NCBI GenBank assembly: GCA_031257835.1
Contig: JAIRNY010000027.1
Location: 1 to 41,880, forward strand
Direction of reading: 5' to 3'
Length of the DNA: 41,880 nt
DNA from: Candidatus Endomicrobiellum cryptotermitis
Lineage (GTDB): Bacteria; Elusimicrobiota; Endomicrobiia; Endomicrobiales; Endomicrobiaceae
Positions 7,988-16,285 of this stretch are shown here, piece by piece (position 1 is the first letter of the stretch; every line of letters begins with the position of its first letter). The notes beneath the pieces were generated by a model. The model had not been told where the DNA came from. It saw only the letters and a list, made by a program, of their open reading frames with translations, and ran no database searches. The translations under genes were made by a program, and so were the position numbers.

Positions 7988-8551
7988 ATGAGTCGCCTAG
8001 GCAAAAGACCGGTTCATATTCCGGAGAAGGTGAAAGCAGAGTTTAAAAATGGTGTGTTAGAAATAACAGGTCCCAGCGGGAAACTTTCACAACTAATTGA
8101 CAATAAAATAAATGTAAAAGTTGAGAAAGATAATATACTTGTTGAAGCGCTTGGCGACTCTAGAGAACATAATATGTTTCATGGTCTTACAAGAGGTCTT
8201 ATTGTAAATATGGTTGAAGGTGTTACAAAAGGATTTAAAAAAGAATTGGAAGTGATAGGTCTTGGTTTTAAAGTAAATATAGAAGATGGAAAAAAACTAG
8301 TTTTATCTGTCGGTTTTTCGCATTTAGTAAACCTTGAAATACCTCCCACAGTTAAAGTTACTGCTGCCCTTGCTCCTGACAAAAACACTTTAATAACTGT
8401 AACAGGTATAGATAAATATGAAGTAGGCACTTTTGCAGCTAAAATTAGAGCTGTAAAACCGCCAGAACCATATAAAGGGTTTGGCATAAGGTATTTAGGT
8501 GAAAAAATTATTAGAAAGGCTGGTAAAGCTGCAGCAGGTGGCAAAAAATAA
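7988..8551 (+). CDS. rplF: 50S ribosomal protein L6
   Basis: L6 lies near the factor-binding centre and the sarcin-ricin loop. The 187-residue sequence has two tandem alpha/beta repeats: the first begins MSRLGKRPVHIPEKV, the second holds the signature KPPEPYKGFGIRYLGEKIIRKAGK. Length is close to the usual 178-184, with a short glycine/lysine tail. TGAGGG precedes the ATG at 7988. Identity is secure. Confidence 0.96.
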   Translation: MSRLGKRPVHIPEKVKAEFKNGVLEITGPSGKLSQLIDNKINVKVEKDNILVEALGDSREHNMFHGLTRGLIVNMVEGVTKGFKKELEVIGLGFKVNIEDGKKLVLSVGFSHLVNLEIPPTVKVTAALAPDKNTLITVTGIDKYEVGTFAAKIRAVKPPEPYKGFGIRYLGEKIIRKAGKAAAGGKK

Positions 8552-8586
8552 TTTTTGTAGCTAGTTTTCTAAAAATAGAAGATTTG

Positions 8587-8623
8587 TTTTGTCTAATAGT
8601 TAACATAGTAAGAACAGACAAAA
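8587..8623 (+). repeat. Inverted repeat in the rplF-rplR gap
   Basis: TTTTGTCT at 8587-8594 pairs with AGACAAAA at 8616-8623 around a 21-base loop. A run of A follows on the right arm. This is one of several AT-rich inverted repeats filling gaps in this ribosomal cluster. It does not share the block order of the 98-bp elements, so I do not count it as a copy. Confidence 0.4.
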
Positions 8624-8638
8624 AATAGAGGATATTAG

Positions 8639-8998
8639 ATGAAAGGTTCAAATAAAAGATTTGATTATCGTGTAAAAAGGGTAAGAAGTAAAATAGAGGG
8701 AACTCAAGAAAAACCTCGTTTAAGTGTTTATCGAGGGCATAAGCATATTTATGCTCAGGTTATAGACGATAGTAAAGGTGTTACTCTTGCATCTGCGTCA
8801 ACATTATCTCCGGAACTTAAGGGAAAATTGAAAGTTACAGATACCGTTGTAGCTGCTAAATCCGTTGGTGACTTGATTGCAAAAAAGACGACTCAAAAAG
8901 GCATAAAAAAAGTTGTTTTTGATCGTAGAGGTTACGAGTACACAGGTAAAGTAAAAGCTTTTGCAGATGCTGCTAGAGAAAGTGGTTTAGAATTTTAA
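8639..8998 (+). CDS. rplR: 50S ribosomal protein L18
   Basis: L18 binds 5S rRNA with L5 and carries it into the central protuberance. The 119-residue protein has the basic N-terminus ([14 protein letters not shown]), the strand motif [29 protein letters not shown], and the conserved end [28 protein letters not shown]. Length is normal. The ATG at 8639 follows AGAGGAT. It precedes rpsE as expected. Confidence 0.96.
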   Translation: MKGSNKRFDYRVKRVRSKIEGTQEKPRLSVYRGHKHIYAQVIDDSKGVTLASASTLSPELKGKLKVTDTVVAAKSVGDLIAKKTTQKGIKKVVFDRRGYEYTGKVKAFADAARESGLEF

Positions 8999-9054
8999 TG
9001 CAATTTTAAATTAAATGTATATTAAGACGGTAGCGTATGTCTTAGGAGGACAAG

Positions 9055-9558
9055 TTGGCTGAAAAAATAGGGAAACAACAAAATGATAGTGGGTTAAAAG
9101 AAACAGTTGTAGCCGTCAACAGAGTTGCAAAAGTTGTTAAAGGTGGCAAAAGATTTTCTTTTAACGCTTTGGTAGTTGTAGGAGATAAGTCCGGTAAGGT
9201 TGGTTGTGGTCTTGGTAAAGCAAACGAGGTTCAATCAGCAATACAAAAAGGTAGTGCTCAGGCAGCAAAACATATGGTTTCTGTACAACTTAAAGGTAGT
9301 ACCATCCCTCATGAAATAATAGGCATTTCCGGGTCTGGAAAGGTTTTGTTAAAACCAGCTGCTCCTGGTACAGGCGTTATTGCAGGAGGTGCTGTAAGAG
9401 CAGTTCTTGAAGCTGTAGGAATTAAAGATATCCTTACAAAATCAATGCGCTCTTCAAATCCTTTTAATGTAGTTTATGCAACGATAGAGGCTCTTAAAGA
9501 ACTTCGTTCAAAAGAAGAAGTTGCTAAAATTAGAGAAAAAGGGATGGTAGAGATATGA
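9055..9558 (+). CDS. rpsE: 30S ribosomal protein S5 (TTG start)
   Basis: S5 helps decoding fidelity and forms part of the mRNA entry channel. The 167-residue sequence has the double-stranded RNA binding part with [22 protein letters not shown] and [13 protein letters not shown], then the second domain with [21 protein letters not shown]. The start is TTG at 9055, decided by a strong AGGAGG at 9044-9049 placed five bases upstream; no ATG occurs before the conserved core. Its TGA overlaps the rplO start by four bases, leaving no room for rpmD. Confidence 0.96.
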   Translation: MAEKIGKQQNDSGLKETVVAVNRVAKVVKGGKRFSFNALVVVGDKSGKVGCGLGKANEVQSAIQKGSAQAAKHMVSVQLKGSTIPHEIIGISGSGKVLLKPAAPGTGVIAGGAVRAVLEAVGIKDILTKSMRSSNPFNVVYATIEALKELRSKEEVAKIREKGMVEI

Positions 9559-10001
9559 TAGGCTTACATAATTTAAAGCCTCAAAAAGGCTCAAAACATA
9601 GAAAGAAAATAGTAGGGCGTGGAGTAGGATCTGGCCATGGCCGTACATCTACTCGTGGCTCTAAAGGGCAGAAAGCTCGTTCTGGCGATGGGTCAAAAAA
9701 GATAGGGTTTGAAGGTGGACAGATGCCTTTAATTAGGAGAATTCCTAAAAGAGGTTTTAATAATCAGTTCCGTAAAGAATACGAAATTGTAAATGTTGAA
9801 AGTTTAAATAAGTTTGAATCTGGCGTAGAGGTCACCCCTACGTCTTTAAAGCAAGCTGGCATGGTAAAAAAAGCAAAGTTGATAAAAATATTAGGTGTAG
9901 GGGAACTTAAAAAATCTTTAACAATTAAAGTTACAGCTTTTTCTAAATCTGCAATAGAAAAAATTAAATCTGCAGGCGGCAAGTCTGAAGTTATAAATTA
10001 A
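9555..10001 (+). CDS. rplO: 50S ribosomal protein L15
   Basis: L15 is a late-assembly 50S protein that threads through 23S rRNA. The 148-residue protein begins with [20 protein letters not shown], has the glycine-rich [19 protein letters not shown] stretch and the [17 protein letters not shown] signature. The ATG at 9555 overlaps the rpsE stop (ATGA), so translation is probably coupled. In most bacteria rpmD (L30) stands between these two genes; here it is missing. A 231-bp gap follows. Confidence 0.96.
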   Translation: MIGLHNLKPQKGSKHRKKIVGRGVGSGHGRTSTRGSKGQKARSGDGSKKIGFEGGQMPLIRRIPKRGFNNQFRKEYEIVNVESLNKFESGVEVTPTSLKQAGMVKKAKLIKILGVGELKKSLTIKVTAFSKSAIEKIKSAGGKSEVIN

Positions 10002-10232
10002 ACGTTTTAACTGTTAAAGTTGTAGCTTAAAAATTTTAATGTTAGTTTGTTGTGTTTAATACACTAAATTTTAGTTGTTATTTTTAGTTGATTATAAAGA
10101 CGTTTGAGACTAATAATACGAACGTTTGTTGTTTTCTGTGCGTTTATTTGATTTTAATTTAAAACTCCATTTTTGGTTATATTGATAACAGATTTTTAAT
10201 GACTTTAATAAAATCCAACAACAGGAAAAAAT
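10002..10232 (+). other. rplO-secY gap, no gene seen
   Basis: This 231-bp gap is the longest inside the ribosomal part. I find no small ORF with a ribosome site, no tRNA fold and no strong terminator. It holds scattered short direct repeats (three copies resembling ACGTTT at about 10003, 10101 and 10122, and TTTTAGTTG twice near 10069-10090). A weak TTGATA around 10182 has no convincing -10 partner. It may be decayed sequence or a secY leader. Confidence 0.5.
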
Positions 10233-11576
10233 ATGTTGAAAAGTTTTTCTGATATTTTTAGAGTGCCAGAACTTAGAAAAAGAGTAATTTTTACATTGCT
10301 TATAATTGTTGCATACAGAATTGGCTCAAGTGTGCCTATTCCTGGCATAAATAGCGAAGCAGTAAAATCTTTATTTGCTGCACAAACTAATGGGTTACTT
10401 GGATTTTTAGACATGTTTTCTGGTGGCGCTTTAAATAGAATGTCAGTTTTTTCTATGGGTATTATGCCATACATTAACGCTTCTATTATAATGAGCTTGC
10501 TACAAGGGGCTCATATAATACCTTATTTAGACAGACTTGCCAAAGAAGGCGAACAAGGAAGAAAAAAGCTTACACAAATTACAAGATACGGAACACTTAT
10601 ATTAGGGGCCATACAGTCTTTTGGCTTAACTATGGCGATAACAAAATTGCCTAACCCTTCAGGGCTTCCTATAGTTGTTGATCCTTCATGGTCTTGGATT
10701 GCTTTAACAGGTACTACACTTGTTACAGGTACAGTGTTAATTATGTGGCTTGGAGAACAAGTTAGAGACAGAGGTGTAGGTAACGGTATTTCTATTATAA
10801 TATTTTCAGGCATTGTAGAAAGACTCCCCCATACTGTTATGAGCATTATCAAACTTGTTCAAATGGAAGAACTTTCAATACTTTTTGCTTTAACTTTAAC
10901 AGCTATAGTAATTGCAGTTTTAATTGCTGTAGTGTGGGTAGAGACAGCTCAGAGAAGAATTCCTGTTCATTATGCAAAAAAGACGGTTGGAATAAAAACG
11001 TACGGTGGACAAACTTCCTTTTTGCCTATAAAAGTTGATCAATCAGGCGTTATAGCAGTTATATTTTCAATGTCTATATTGTCTGCTCCGCTTACTATAG
11101 CTCAATTTGCGCCAGAATGGACATTTTTAGGTTATCCTGTAGCTAAAAAAATTATGGAATGGTTTAATGGTGGTTCTGTAATATATAGTGGAATTTATGC
11201 ATTTTTGGTTATATTTTTCTGTTATTTTTATAATTCTATATCTTTTAACCCTAAAGATTTGGCAGAAAATATGAAAAAGTCAGGGGGATTTGTACCGGGT
11301 GTAAGGCCAGGCGAACCAACAGCCACTTATATACAAAAAATTTTAGAACGAATTACTCTTGGCGGCGCATTGTTTGTTGCCGGTATTGCAGTTCTTCCTG
11401 ACTACTTGCGTTCTGTAATGAGTGCGCCATTTTTCTTTGGAGGAACTTCTTTACTTATTGTCGTAGGGGTTGCTCTTGACACCGTTGGACAGCTAGAGTC
11501 TCATCTAATCATGAGACATTATGATGGGTTTATGAAAGAGGGACGGATAAAGGGCCGCTGGTTCAATGTTAGATAG
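10233..11576 (+). CDS. secY: Protein translocase subunit SecY
   Basis: SecY is the channel protein of the Sec translocon in the inner membrane, partnering SecE, SecG and SecA. The 447-residue sequence starts with a short cytoplasmic segment (FRVPELRKRVIFTLLIIVAYRIGS) and shows about ten hydrophobic helices. Family markers are VPIPGIN, the plug-region FSGGALNRMSVFSMGIMPYI, YGGQTSFLPIKVDQSGVIAVIF and PGVRPGEPTATYI. The C-terminal tail RHYDGFMKEGRIKGR is typical. CAGGAAAA precedes the ATG at 10233. Its place after rplO is the standard spc arrangement. Confidence 0.96.
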   Translation: MLKSFSDIFRVPELRKRVIFTLLIIVAYRIGSSVPIPGINSEAVKSLFAAQTNGLLGFLDMFSGGALNRMSVFSMGIMPYINASIIMSLLQGAHIIPYLDRLAKEGEQGRKKLTQITRYGTLILGAIQSFGLTMAITKLPNPSGLPIVVDPSWSWIALTGTTLVTGTVLIMWLGEQVRDRGVGNGISIIIFSGIVERLPHTVMSIIKLVQMEELSILFALTLTAIVIAVLIAVVWVETAQRRIPVHYAKKTVGIKTYGGQTSFLPIKVDQSGVIAVIFSMSILSAPLTIAQFAPEWTFLGYPVAKKIMEWFNGGSVIYSGIYAFLVIFFCYFYNSISFNPKDLAENMKKSGGFVPGVRPGEPTATYIQKILERITLGGALFVAGIAVLPDYLRSVMSAPFFFGGTSLLIVVGVALDTVGQLESHLIMRHYDGFMKEGRIKGRWFNVR

Positions 11577-11581
11577 GAAGC

Positions 11582-11679
11582 TTGTCTTTTACAATTCTAT
11601 TTCGTTACTTGCCAGCTCATTTACGTTTTATTGGTAAACTTCGGTGTCAAGCGCCTAACATAATTGTAAAATACTTCGC
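11582..11679 (+). repeat. 98-bp palindromic element, copy 2 (secY-adk gap)
   Basis: Perfect 10-bp arms TTTTACAATT at 11587-11596 and AATTGTAAAA at 11662-11671 extend outwards to GAAGC at 11577 and its complement at 11678. Inside, CTTGNCA/TGNCAAG and TTTAC/GTAAA pairs continue a bulged stem. Four blocks recur in the same order as in copy 1 at 6526-6623: TTGTCTTTTA, TTTCGTT, AAACTTC and TAAAATACTTCGC. The first and last blocks are separated by the same distance in both copies, while the sequence between blocks differs, often with compensating changes in the arms. Confidence 0.7.
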
Positions 11680-11720
11680 TTCATTGGTAGCAAAATATAA
11701 AGAGTATAAAAAAGGTTAAA

Positions 11721-12347
11721 ATGAATTATATACTTTTAGGGCCTCCGGGGGCAGGCAAAGGTACACAAGCAAAAAAAATTGTAGATAAATTTGGTATAGT
11801 TCATTTATCTACAGGGCATATGTTTAGAAAAGTCACAAAGTCAGACGACGTTATAAGTGAACGTGTTGCTTCTGGTCAGCTTATTTCAGACGAAATAGTT
11901 GTAAATATGGTCAAGAATCGTCTTTTGCAAGAGGACGCAAAAAAAGGGTTTCTTTTAGATGGATTCCCAAGAACACTAACCCAAGTGCAAGCTTTAGACG
12001 TAATACTTGAGGCAGAAAACATTAAGATAGACACAGTATTTTTTATAGATTTAGACTATAAGGAAGTAATTAAAAGAACATCAGGCAGAAGAGTTTGCTC
12101 TTGTGGAGCAAGTTACAACATGTTTTTCATTCCTCCAAAAGAGGACAGTAAGTGTGACTTTTGCAAAAAAGAACTTATCCAAAGAAATGACGATAAAGAA
12201 GAAGTTGTAAAAAACAGACTTAATATTTATGAAGCCCAAACAAAACCTTTAATTGAATATTATAGAAAAAAGGGTACTCTGATTAAAATAGACGGCTTAA
12301 AATCAGAGTCTGAAGTTTTTAATCAAATAAGTGAAAACATTAAATAA
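11721..12347 (+). CDS. adk: Adenylate kinase
   Basis: Adenylate kinase interconverts ATP + AMP and two ADP in the cytoplasm. The 208-residue protein has the P-loop GPPGAGKGT (from residue 7), the AMP-binding STGHMFR segment, and [11 protein letters not shown]. The LID carries a zinc site with C126, C128, C145 and C148, as in Gram-positive and many other adenylate kinases. Length is normal. The ATG at 11721 follows AAAAAGG. Its place between secY and map is the common order outside gamma-proteobacteria. Identity is secure. Confidence 0.96.
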   Translation: MNYILLGPPGAGKGTQAKKIVDKFGIVHLSTGHMFRKVTKSDDVISERVASGQLISDEIVVNMVKNRLLQEDAKKGFLLDGFPRTLTQVQALDVILEAENIKIDTVFFIDLDYKEVIKRTSGRRVCSCGASYNMFFIPPKEDSKCDFCKKELIQRNDDKEEVVKNRLNIYEAQTKPLIEYYRKKGTLIKIDGLKSESEVFNQISENIK

Positions 12348-12410
12348 AAGTTCTTAAAGATATTTTAATTAAAATTTGAGTATACTTTAGCTTGTTTTGT
12401 GGAGTTTTAA

Positions 12411-13190
12411 GTGTTTTTTAAAAACCTCAATATTGAGTTGAAAACGGCAAGAGAAATTGAAAAAATGAAAATTGCCGGTCAAGTTGTAGGTAAAATTTTA
12501 GATAAACTTTATGAAATAATAAAACCTAACATAACGACTAAAGATATAGACATATTCGTAGAAAAGTATATAAAGTCATCACAAATGGTGCCAGCTTTTT
12601 TAGGAGTAAAGGGTATAAGTTATCCTTTTCCAGCTTCAGCCTGTGTGTCTGTAAGCAACGAAGTTGTGCATGGTATTCCGAATATTTCTCGTGTGCTTAA
12701 AGATGGCGACATTGTTTCTGTGGATATAGGTGTTCTTTATGAAGGCTATTACAGTGATGCAGCAAAAACCTACGCAGTTGGTAATATTTCCGACACCGCA
12801 TCTAAACTTCTTAAAGTTACAGAAATGTCTTTAGAAAAAGGCATTGCACAAGCATTGCCAAACAATCGTCTTGGCGACATTTCTTGTGCTGTGCAAGAAA
12901 CAGTAGAAAAGGAAGGTTTTTCTGTTGTAAGAGATTTTGTTGGGCATGGTATTGGCAGATCTTTACACGAAGATCCACAAATACCAAATTACGGAAAAGC
13001 AAAGACAGGCATAAAACTTTTATGTGGAATGGTTTTAGCAATTGAACCTATGGTAAATGTAGGGAGTTATGAAGTTGTGATGTTAGACGACGATTGGACA
13101 GTTGTTACAAAAGACGGCAGTTTAAGCGCTCATTTTGAGCATACAGTTGCTATAACAGAACAAGGTTATGAAATTTTAACAAAGGTATAA
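12411..13190 (+). CDS. map: Methionine aminopeptidase, type I (GTG start)
   Basis: This enzyme removes the N-terminal methionine from new proteins. The 259-residue sequence keeps all five metal ligands of the family: D105, D116, H179, E212 and E243, and the substrate-binding H87 in NEVVHGIP. There is no extra N-terminal zinc domain. The GTG at 12411 is supported by GGAG at 12401-12404; the next in-frame starts lie inside the conserved helix. It is separated from infA by one base, so adk-map-infA are probably one transcript. Confidence 0.95.
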   Translation: MFFKNLNIELKTAREIEKMKIAGQVVGKILDKLYEIIKPNITTKDIDIFVEKYIKSSQMVPAFLGVKGISYPFPASACVSVSNEVVHGIPNISRVLKDGDIVSVDIGVLYEGYYSDAAKTYAVGNISDTASKLLKVTEMSLEKGIAQALPNNRLGDISCAVQETVEKEGFSVVRDFVGHGIGRSLHEDPQIPNYGKAKTGIKLLCGMVLAIEPMVNVGSYEVVMLDDDWTVVTKDGSLSAHFEHTVAITEQGYEILTKV

Positions 13191-13191
13191 A

Positions 13192-13413
13192 ATGGCTAAA
13201 GAAGAAAAAATTGTTATTGAAGGTAAAATACTGGAAGCTTTGCCAAACGCAGTTTTTAGAGTAGAACTTTTAGAGGGAGGGCACATTATTTTGGCGCATA
13301 TTTGTGGCAAAATGAGAATGCATTACATAAAAATTCTCCCAGGAGACAAAGTTAAAGTGGAACTTTCTCCTTACGATTTGTCAAAAGGGAGAATAGTATA
13401 TAGAGAAAAATAG
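13192..13413 (+). CDS. infA: Translation initiation factor IF-1
   Basis: IF-1 binds the 30S A site during initiation. The 73-residue OB-fold protein shows [64 protein letters not shown], essentially the family consensus. Length is normal. The ATG at 13192 starts one base after the map stop, with AAAGGT upstream, so it is likely coupled to map. A hairpin and a good promoter follow it, suggesting that a transcription unit ends here. Confidence 0.96.
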   Translation: MAKEEKIVIEGKILEALPNAVFRVELLEGGHIILAHICGKMRMHYIKILPGDKVKVELSPYDLSKGRIVYREK

Positions 13414-13439
13414 TATATTGTTTAATTTTTTCAGTTTAG

Positions 13440-13471
13440 AATCTTGTTTAGTTTTGTTCAAAAACAAGATT
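13440..13471 (+). terminator. Hairpin after infA, terminator-like
   Basis: AATCTTGTTT at 13440-13449 pairs perfectly with AAACAAGATT at 13462-13471 around a 12-base loop. The stem is only moderately stable and the T-rich stretch that follows (13472-13489) is interrupted, so termination is likely to be partial. Its last base overlaps the -35 box of the promoter for rpmJ. Confidence 0.45.
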
Positions 13472-13498
13472 TGAAAGTTGTTATTTTTGTGGTATAAT
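13471..13498 (+). promoter_or_regulatory. Promoter for rpmJ-rpsM-rpsK-rpsD-rpoA-rplQ
   Basis: TTGAAA at 13471-13476 and TATAAT at 13493-13498 are 16 bp apart, and the -10 box is extended (TGGTATAAT, TG at 13490-13491). This is the best sigma-70-type promoter in the ribosomal part of the window. It lies 50 bp before rpmJ, so it would drive the alpha cluster independently of secY-adk-map-infA. The -35 box touches the right arm of the preceding hairpin. Confidence 0.65.
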
Positions 13499-13548
13499 AT
13501 ACAAACTTTATTGAATTAAAGTATCATAGAATTATATAGGATATCAAA

Positions 13549-13662
13549 ATGAAAGTTAGAGCATCAGTAAAACCTATTTGTCAAAAATGCAAAGTAGTAA
13601 AACGTAAAGGTGTAGTACGAGTAGTATGCCAAGATCCTAGACATAAGCAAAGACAAGGATAA
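13549..13662 (+). CDS. rpmJ: 50S ribosomal protein L36
   Basis: L36 is the smallest ribosomal protein and stabilises 23S rRNA near the L7/L12 stalk base. The 37-residue protein starts [15 protein letters not shown] and has the zinc ligands C11, C14, C27 and H32, so it is the zinc-containing form. TAGGAT lies upstream of the ATG at 13549. It is the first gene after the promoter at 13471-13498 and precedes rpsM, the order found in most bacteria outside gamma-proteobacteria. Confidence 0.95.
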   Translation: MKVRASVKPICQKCKVVKRKGVVRVVCQDPRHKQRQG

Positions 13663-13749
13663 ATATTTTATTAATTTTATCTGTTAGAAAAATAGAACTG
13701 CTTCTTTTTGATATATAAAAATAGAGACACAAAATCCGGAGGATAATAA

Positions 13750-14136
13750 ATGGCTCGTGTAGCAGGAGTAGATTTACCCAAAAATAAAAGGCTTGATATA
13801 GCATTAAGGTATATTTATGGTATCGGACCTATAATATCAAACAAAATTATCGCAGAGCTTTCTTTAGACCCTGCTAAAAGAGTTAAAGATTTAACAGAAG
13901 AAGAAGTTAATAGAATAAATAATTTTATAACTAAAAACTTAAAAGTAGAAGGCGATCTTAGAAGAGAAATTCAAGCAAACATAAAAAGACTTAGAGAAAT
14001 AGCTAGTTATAGGGGGTCTAGGCACAGAAGGAACCTTCCTGTAAGAGGGCAAAGAACTAAAACAAACGCACGTACAAGACGTGGTAAGAGAAAAACTGTA
14101 GGTGCAGGAAAAGCTCAAGACCAAAAGAAGAGTTAG
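13750..14136 (+). CDS. rpsM: 30S ribosomal protein S13
   Basis: S13 lies in the 30S head and contacts the P-site tRNA and the 50S subunit. The 128-residue protein begins [26 protein letters not shown], contains the helix-hairpin-helix region and the signature [26 protein letters not shown], and ends in a basic tail. Length is slightly above the norm of about 120. A CCGGAGGAT site directly precedes the ATG at 13750. Identity is secure. Confidence 0.96.
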   Translation: MARVAGVDLPKNKRLDIALRYIYGIGPIISNKIIAELSLDPAKRVKDLTEEEVNRINNFITKNLKVEGDLRREIQANIKRLREIASYRGSRHRRNLPVRGQRTKTNARTRRGKRKTVGAGKAQDQKKS

Positions 14137-14190
14137 TTTTTTAATAAAACAAAATTAAAGATTATAAACGTAATAAAATCCGGAGGAAGT

Positions 14191-14583
14191 ATGGTAGAAG
14201 AAAAAAAGACCGGTAGTTCTAAGAAAAAGAGATTTACCGGCTCAGCGGCAAGAGCATATATATTGTCAACATTTAACAACACTATTGTTAATATAACAGA
14301 CGAAAGAGGAAACACTTTAGTTTGGGCTTCGGCAGGGGGTTCTGGTTTTAAAGGGACAAAAAAAGGTACTCCTTTTGCAGCACAATTTGCTGCTTCTTCT
14401 GTAGGTAAAAAAGCTTTAGATATGGGCGTAAAACAAGTATCAGTTTTTGTTAATGGTCCAGGACCGGGAAGAGAAACAGCCATCAGAGGCTTGCAAAGTG
14501 CAGGTCTTGGTATAACAGCTATAAAGGACATTACTCCGGTTCCTCACGACGGTTGTCGTCCAGCAAAACCAAGAAGAATATAA
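14191..14583 (+). CDS. rpsK: 30S ribosomal protein S11
   Basis: S11 sits on the 30S platform and lines the mRNA exit site. The 130-residue sequence contains [58 protein letters not shown] and the C-terminal [17 protein letters not shown], all diagnostic. The N-terminus is rich in lysine and serine, as is usual. CCGGAGGAA precedes the ATG at 14191. It follows rpsM by 54 bp. Confidence 0.97.
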   Translation: MVEEKKTGSSKKKRFTGSAARAYILSTFNNTIVNITDERGNTLVWASAGGSGFKGTKKGTPFAAQFAASSVGKKALDMGVKQVSVFVNGPGPGRETAIRGLQSAGLGITAIKDITPVPHDGCRPAKPRRI

Positions 14584-14589
14584 TTAAAA

Positions 14590-14638
14590 CAATATTTGGC
14601 ACAACGGCTGCTGTTAAATATGTTTATTGTAAATAAAC
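14590..14638 (+). repeat. Inverted repeats in the rpsK-rpsD gap
   Basis: ACAATATTT at about 14590-14598 pairs imperfectly with AAATAT...TATTGT ending at 14630, and GTTTATT at 14622-14628 pairs with AATAAAC at 14632-14638 around a three-base loop. The structures share bases and cannot form together. The second lies immediately before the GGAGGG ribosome site of rpsD and could affect its access. S4 is the repressor of the alpha operon in Escherichia coli, but no known S4 target fold is recognisable here. Confidence 0.4.
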
Positions 14639-14656
14639 CTTGGAGGGTTTTAATAG

Positions 14657-15283
14657 ATGTCACGTTATTTAGGGTCAGTGTGTAAATTGTGTCGTCGTGA
14701 AAGAGAAAAGCTTTTCCTAAAAGGAGAAAGATGTTCGTCTAATTGTACTCTTGACAGAAAAAGAGGAAAGAATGGTCCTGGTCAACACGGAATTATCAAA
14801 GGTAAAATGTCTGACTACGCCAAACATTTACGCGAAAAGCAAAAAGCAAGAAGAGTTTACGATTTAACAGAAGAGCAGTTTGTTCATTATTATGAAGTTG
14901 CAGAAAAGATGAAAGGTTCTACAGGCGACAATCTTCTTAAACTTTTAGAAATGAGGTTAGACATTGTAGTTTTTAGGTTAGGGTTTGCTTCTTCTAAGAA
15001 AATGGCAAGACAAGTTGTCAACCATGGCAATATTTTAGTAAACGACAAAAAGATAGATGTGCCTCGTTATCAAGTTAAAGTTGGCGACGTTATAACAGTT
15101 CCTGAAAAATATAAAACCAATGCTGTTATAAAGAACTTGCTTGAAAAAACAGCATCAAGTATTCCTGCTTGGCTAAATTTTGACAAAAACAAAATAACAG
15201 GAACAGTTGTAAGTGAGCCGCTTGCAGGAGAAGCGTCGCATCCTATCAACAGCCAGCTTATTGTTGAATACTATTCAAAATAA
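14657..15283 (+). CDS. rpsD: 30S ribosomal protein S4
   Basis: S4 is a primary 16S rRNA binder that nucleates 30S assembly. The 208-residue protein has cysteines near its start (CKLCRRE and the following CSSNC), the zinc-binding form. It then shows GKMSDYAKHLREKQKARRVY, and the S4 RNA-binding domain with LDIVVFRLGFASSKKMARQVVNHGNILVN. Length is normal. TTGGAGGG precedes the ATG at 14657. It lies between rpsK and rpoA as in the classic alpha operon. Confidence 0.96.
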   Translation: MSRYLGSVCKLCRREREKLFLKGERCSSNCTLDRKRGKNGPGQHGIIKGKMSDYAKHLREKQKARRVYDLTEEQFVHYYEVAEKMKGSTGDNLLKLLEMRLDIVVFRLGFASSKKMARQVVNHGNILVNDKKIDVPRYQVKVGDVITVPEKYKTNAVIKNLLEKTASSIPAWLNFDKNKITGTVVSEPLAGEASHPINSQLIVEYYSK

Positions 15284-15322
15284 ACTAACAACTAAAAGTT
15301 GTTTTAGTGAGGTTATAAAATA

Positions 15323-16285
15323 ATGAAAGCCCCGGATTTAGAAAAATTACGTAGATTTGTTTTAGATGAAAAAACTTCCACTCCGTTCTATGGTTGTTTT
15401 ACGGCAAGTCCTTTTGAACGTGGTTATGGTCATACAATTGGAAACTCGCTAAGAAGAGTGCTTCTTTCTAGCTTAAATGGTGCTGCTATAACTTCTGTAA
15501 AAGTTACAGGTGCTTTGCACGAGTTTGCAGTTATTAAAGGTGTTAAGGAAGACGTTGCTCAAATAGTTTTAAATTTAAAAAAAGTTAGGGTTAAACTTAA
15601 TTCAGATGGGCCTGAAAGACTCTATCTTAGAGTAGAAAATCCAGGGAAAGTAACTGCAAAAGATATTGAAACGAACCTTAATGTTGAAATAATGAACCCA
15701 GAACAAGAAATTGCACATATAGATAACAATACAGTCCTTGAAATGGAAATGGAAGTAAATATGGGAAAAGGGTACATGCTTGCTGAAGAGTTAAAATCTT
15801 ATAAAGATTCTGTAGGCACAATTCTTTTGGACTCTTTGTTTTCACCTGTAACGAAAGTCAATTATGAAGTCGAAAACACGCGTGTAGAACAAAATTTAAA
15901 TTACGATATGCTTATTATAGAAGTTTGGACAGATGGGTCTATAGCCCCTAAAGATGCTTTAATAAAGTCTGCAAAAATACTTAGAAATAGTTTGGTAACG
16001 TTTACTGGTTTACCAGTAGACGAAGAGGTTGTTGTAGACAATTCTAAGGCATACGAACAAGGCATTTTTGGGAAAAATGTAAGCACTATGGTCCTTTCGA
16101 CAAGATCTTCAAATATTTTAAAAAATGCTAGGATAAAAACTATTGGCCAACTCGTAAAACTGACAGAAAACGAGATATTAAAGCTTCACAACTTTGGAAA
16201 ACACTCGTTTGAAGAGGTGAAAGGCAAGCTTGAAAAGTTAAACTTAACATTTGGAATGGAATTTAATAACGGAGCAAAGAAATGA
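15323..16285 (+). CDS. rpoA: RNA polymerase alpha subunit
   Basis: Alpha dimerises to start polymerase assembly and its C-terminal domain contacts promoter UP elements and regulators. The 320-residue protein has the N-terminal domain with FERGYGHTIGNSLRRVLLSSL and the beta/beta-prime contact region, a linker near residue 240, and the C-terminal domain with RIKTIGQLVKLTENEILKLHNFGKHSFEEV. Length is normal. GTGAGG lies upstream of the ATG at 15323. Its TGA overlaps the rplQ start (ATGA). Identity is secure. Confidence 0.97.
   Translation: MKAPDLEKLRRFVLDEKTSTPFYGCFTASPFERGYGHTIGNSLRRVLLSSLNGAAITSVKVTGALHEFAVIKGVKEDVAQIVLNLKKVRVKLNSDGPERLYLRVENPGKVTAKDIETNLNVEIMNPEQEIAHIDNNTVLEMEMEVNMGKGYMLAEELKSYKDSVGTILLDSLFSPVTKVNYEVENTRVEQNLNYDMLIIEVWTDGSIAPKDALIKSAKILRNSLVTFTGLPVDEEVVVDNSKAYEQGIFGKNVSTMVLSTRSSNILKNARIKTIGQLVKLTENEILKLHNFGKHSFEEVKGKLEKLNLTFGMEFNNGAKK

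Noticed and set aside
10002-10232. tRNA or small RNA gene in the rplO-secY gap
   Set aside because: No cloverleaf, no T-loop-like GTTCRA sequence and no promoter/terminator pair could be found; only weak short direct repeats.
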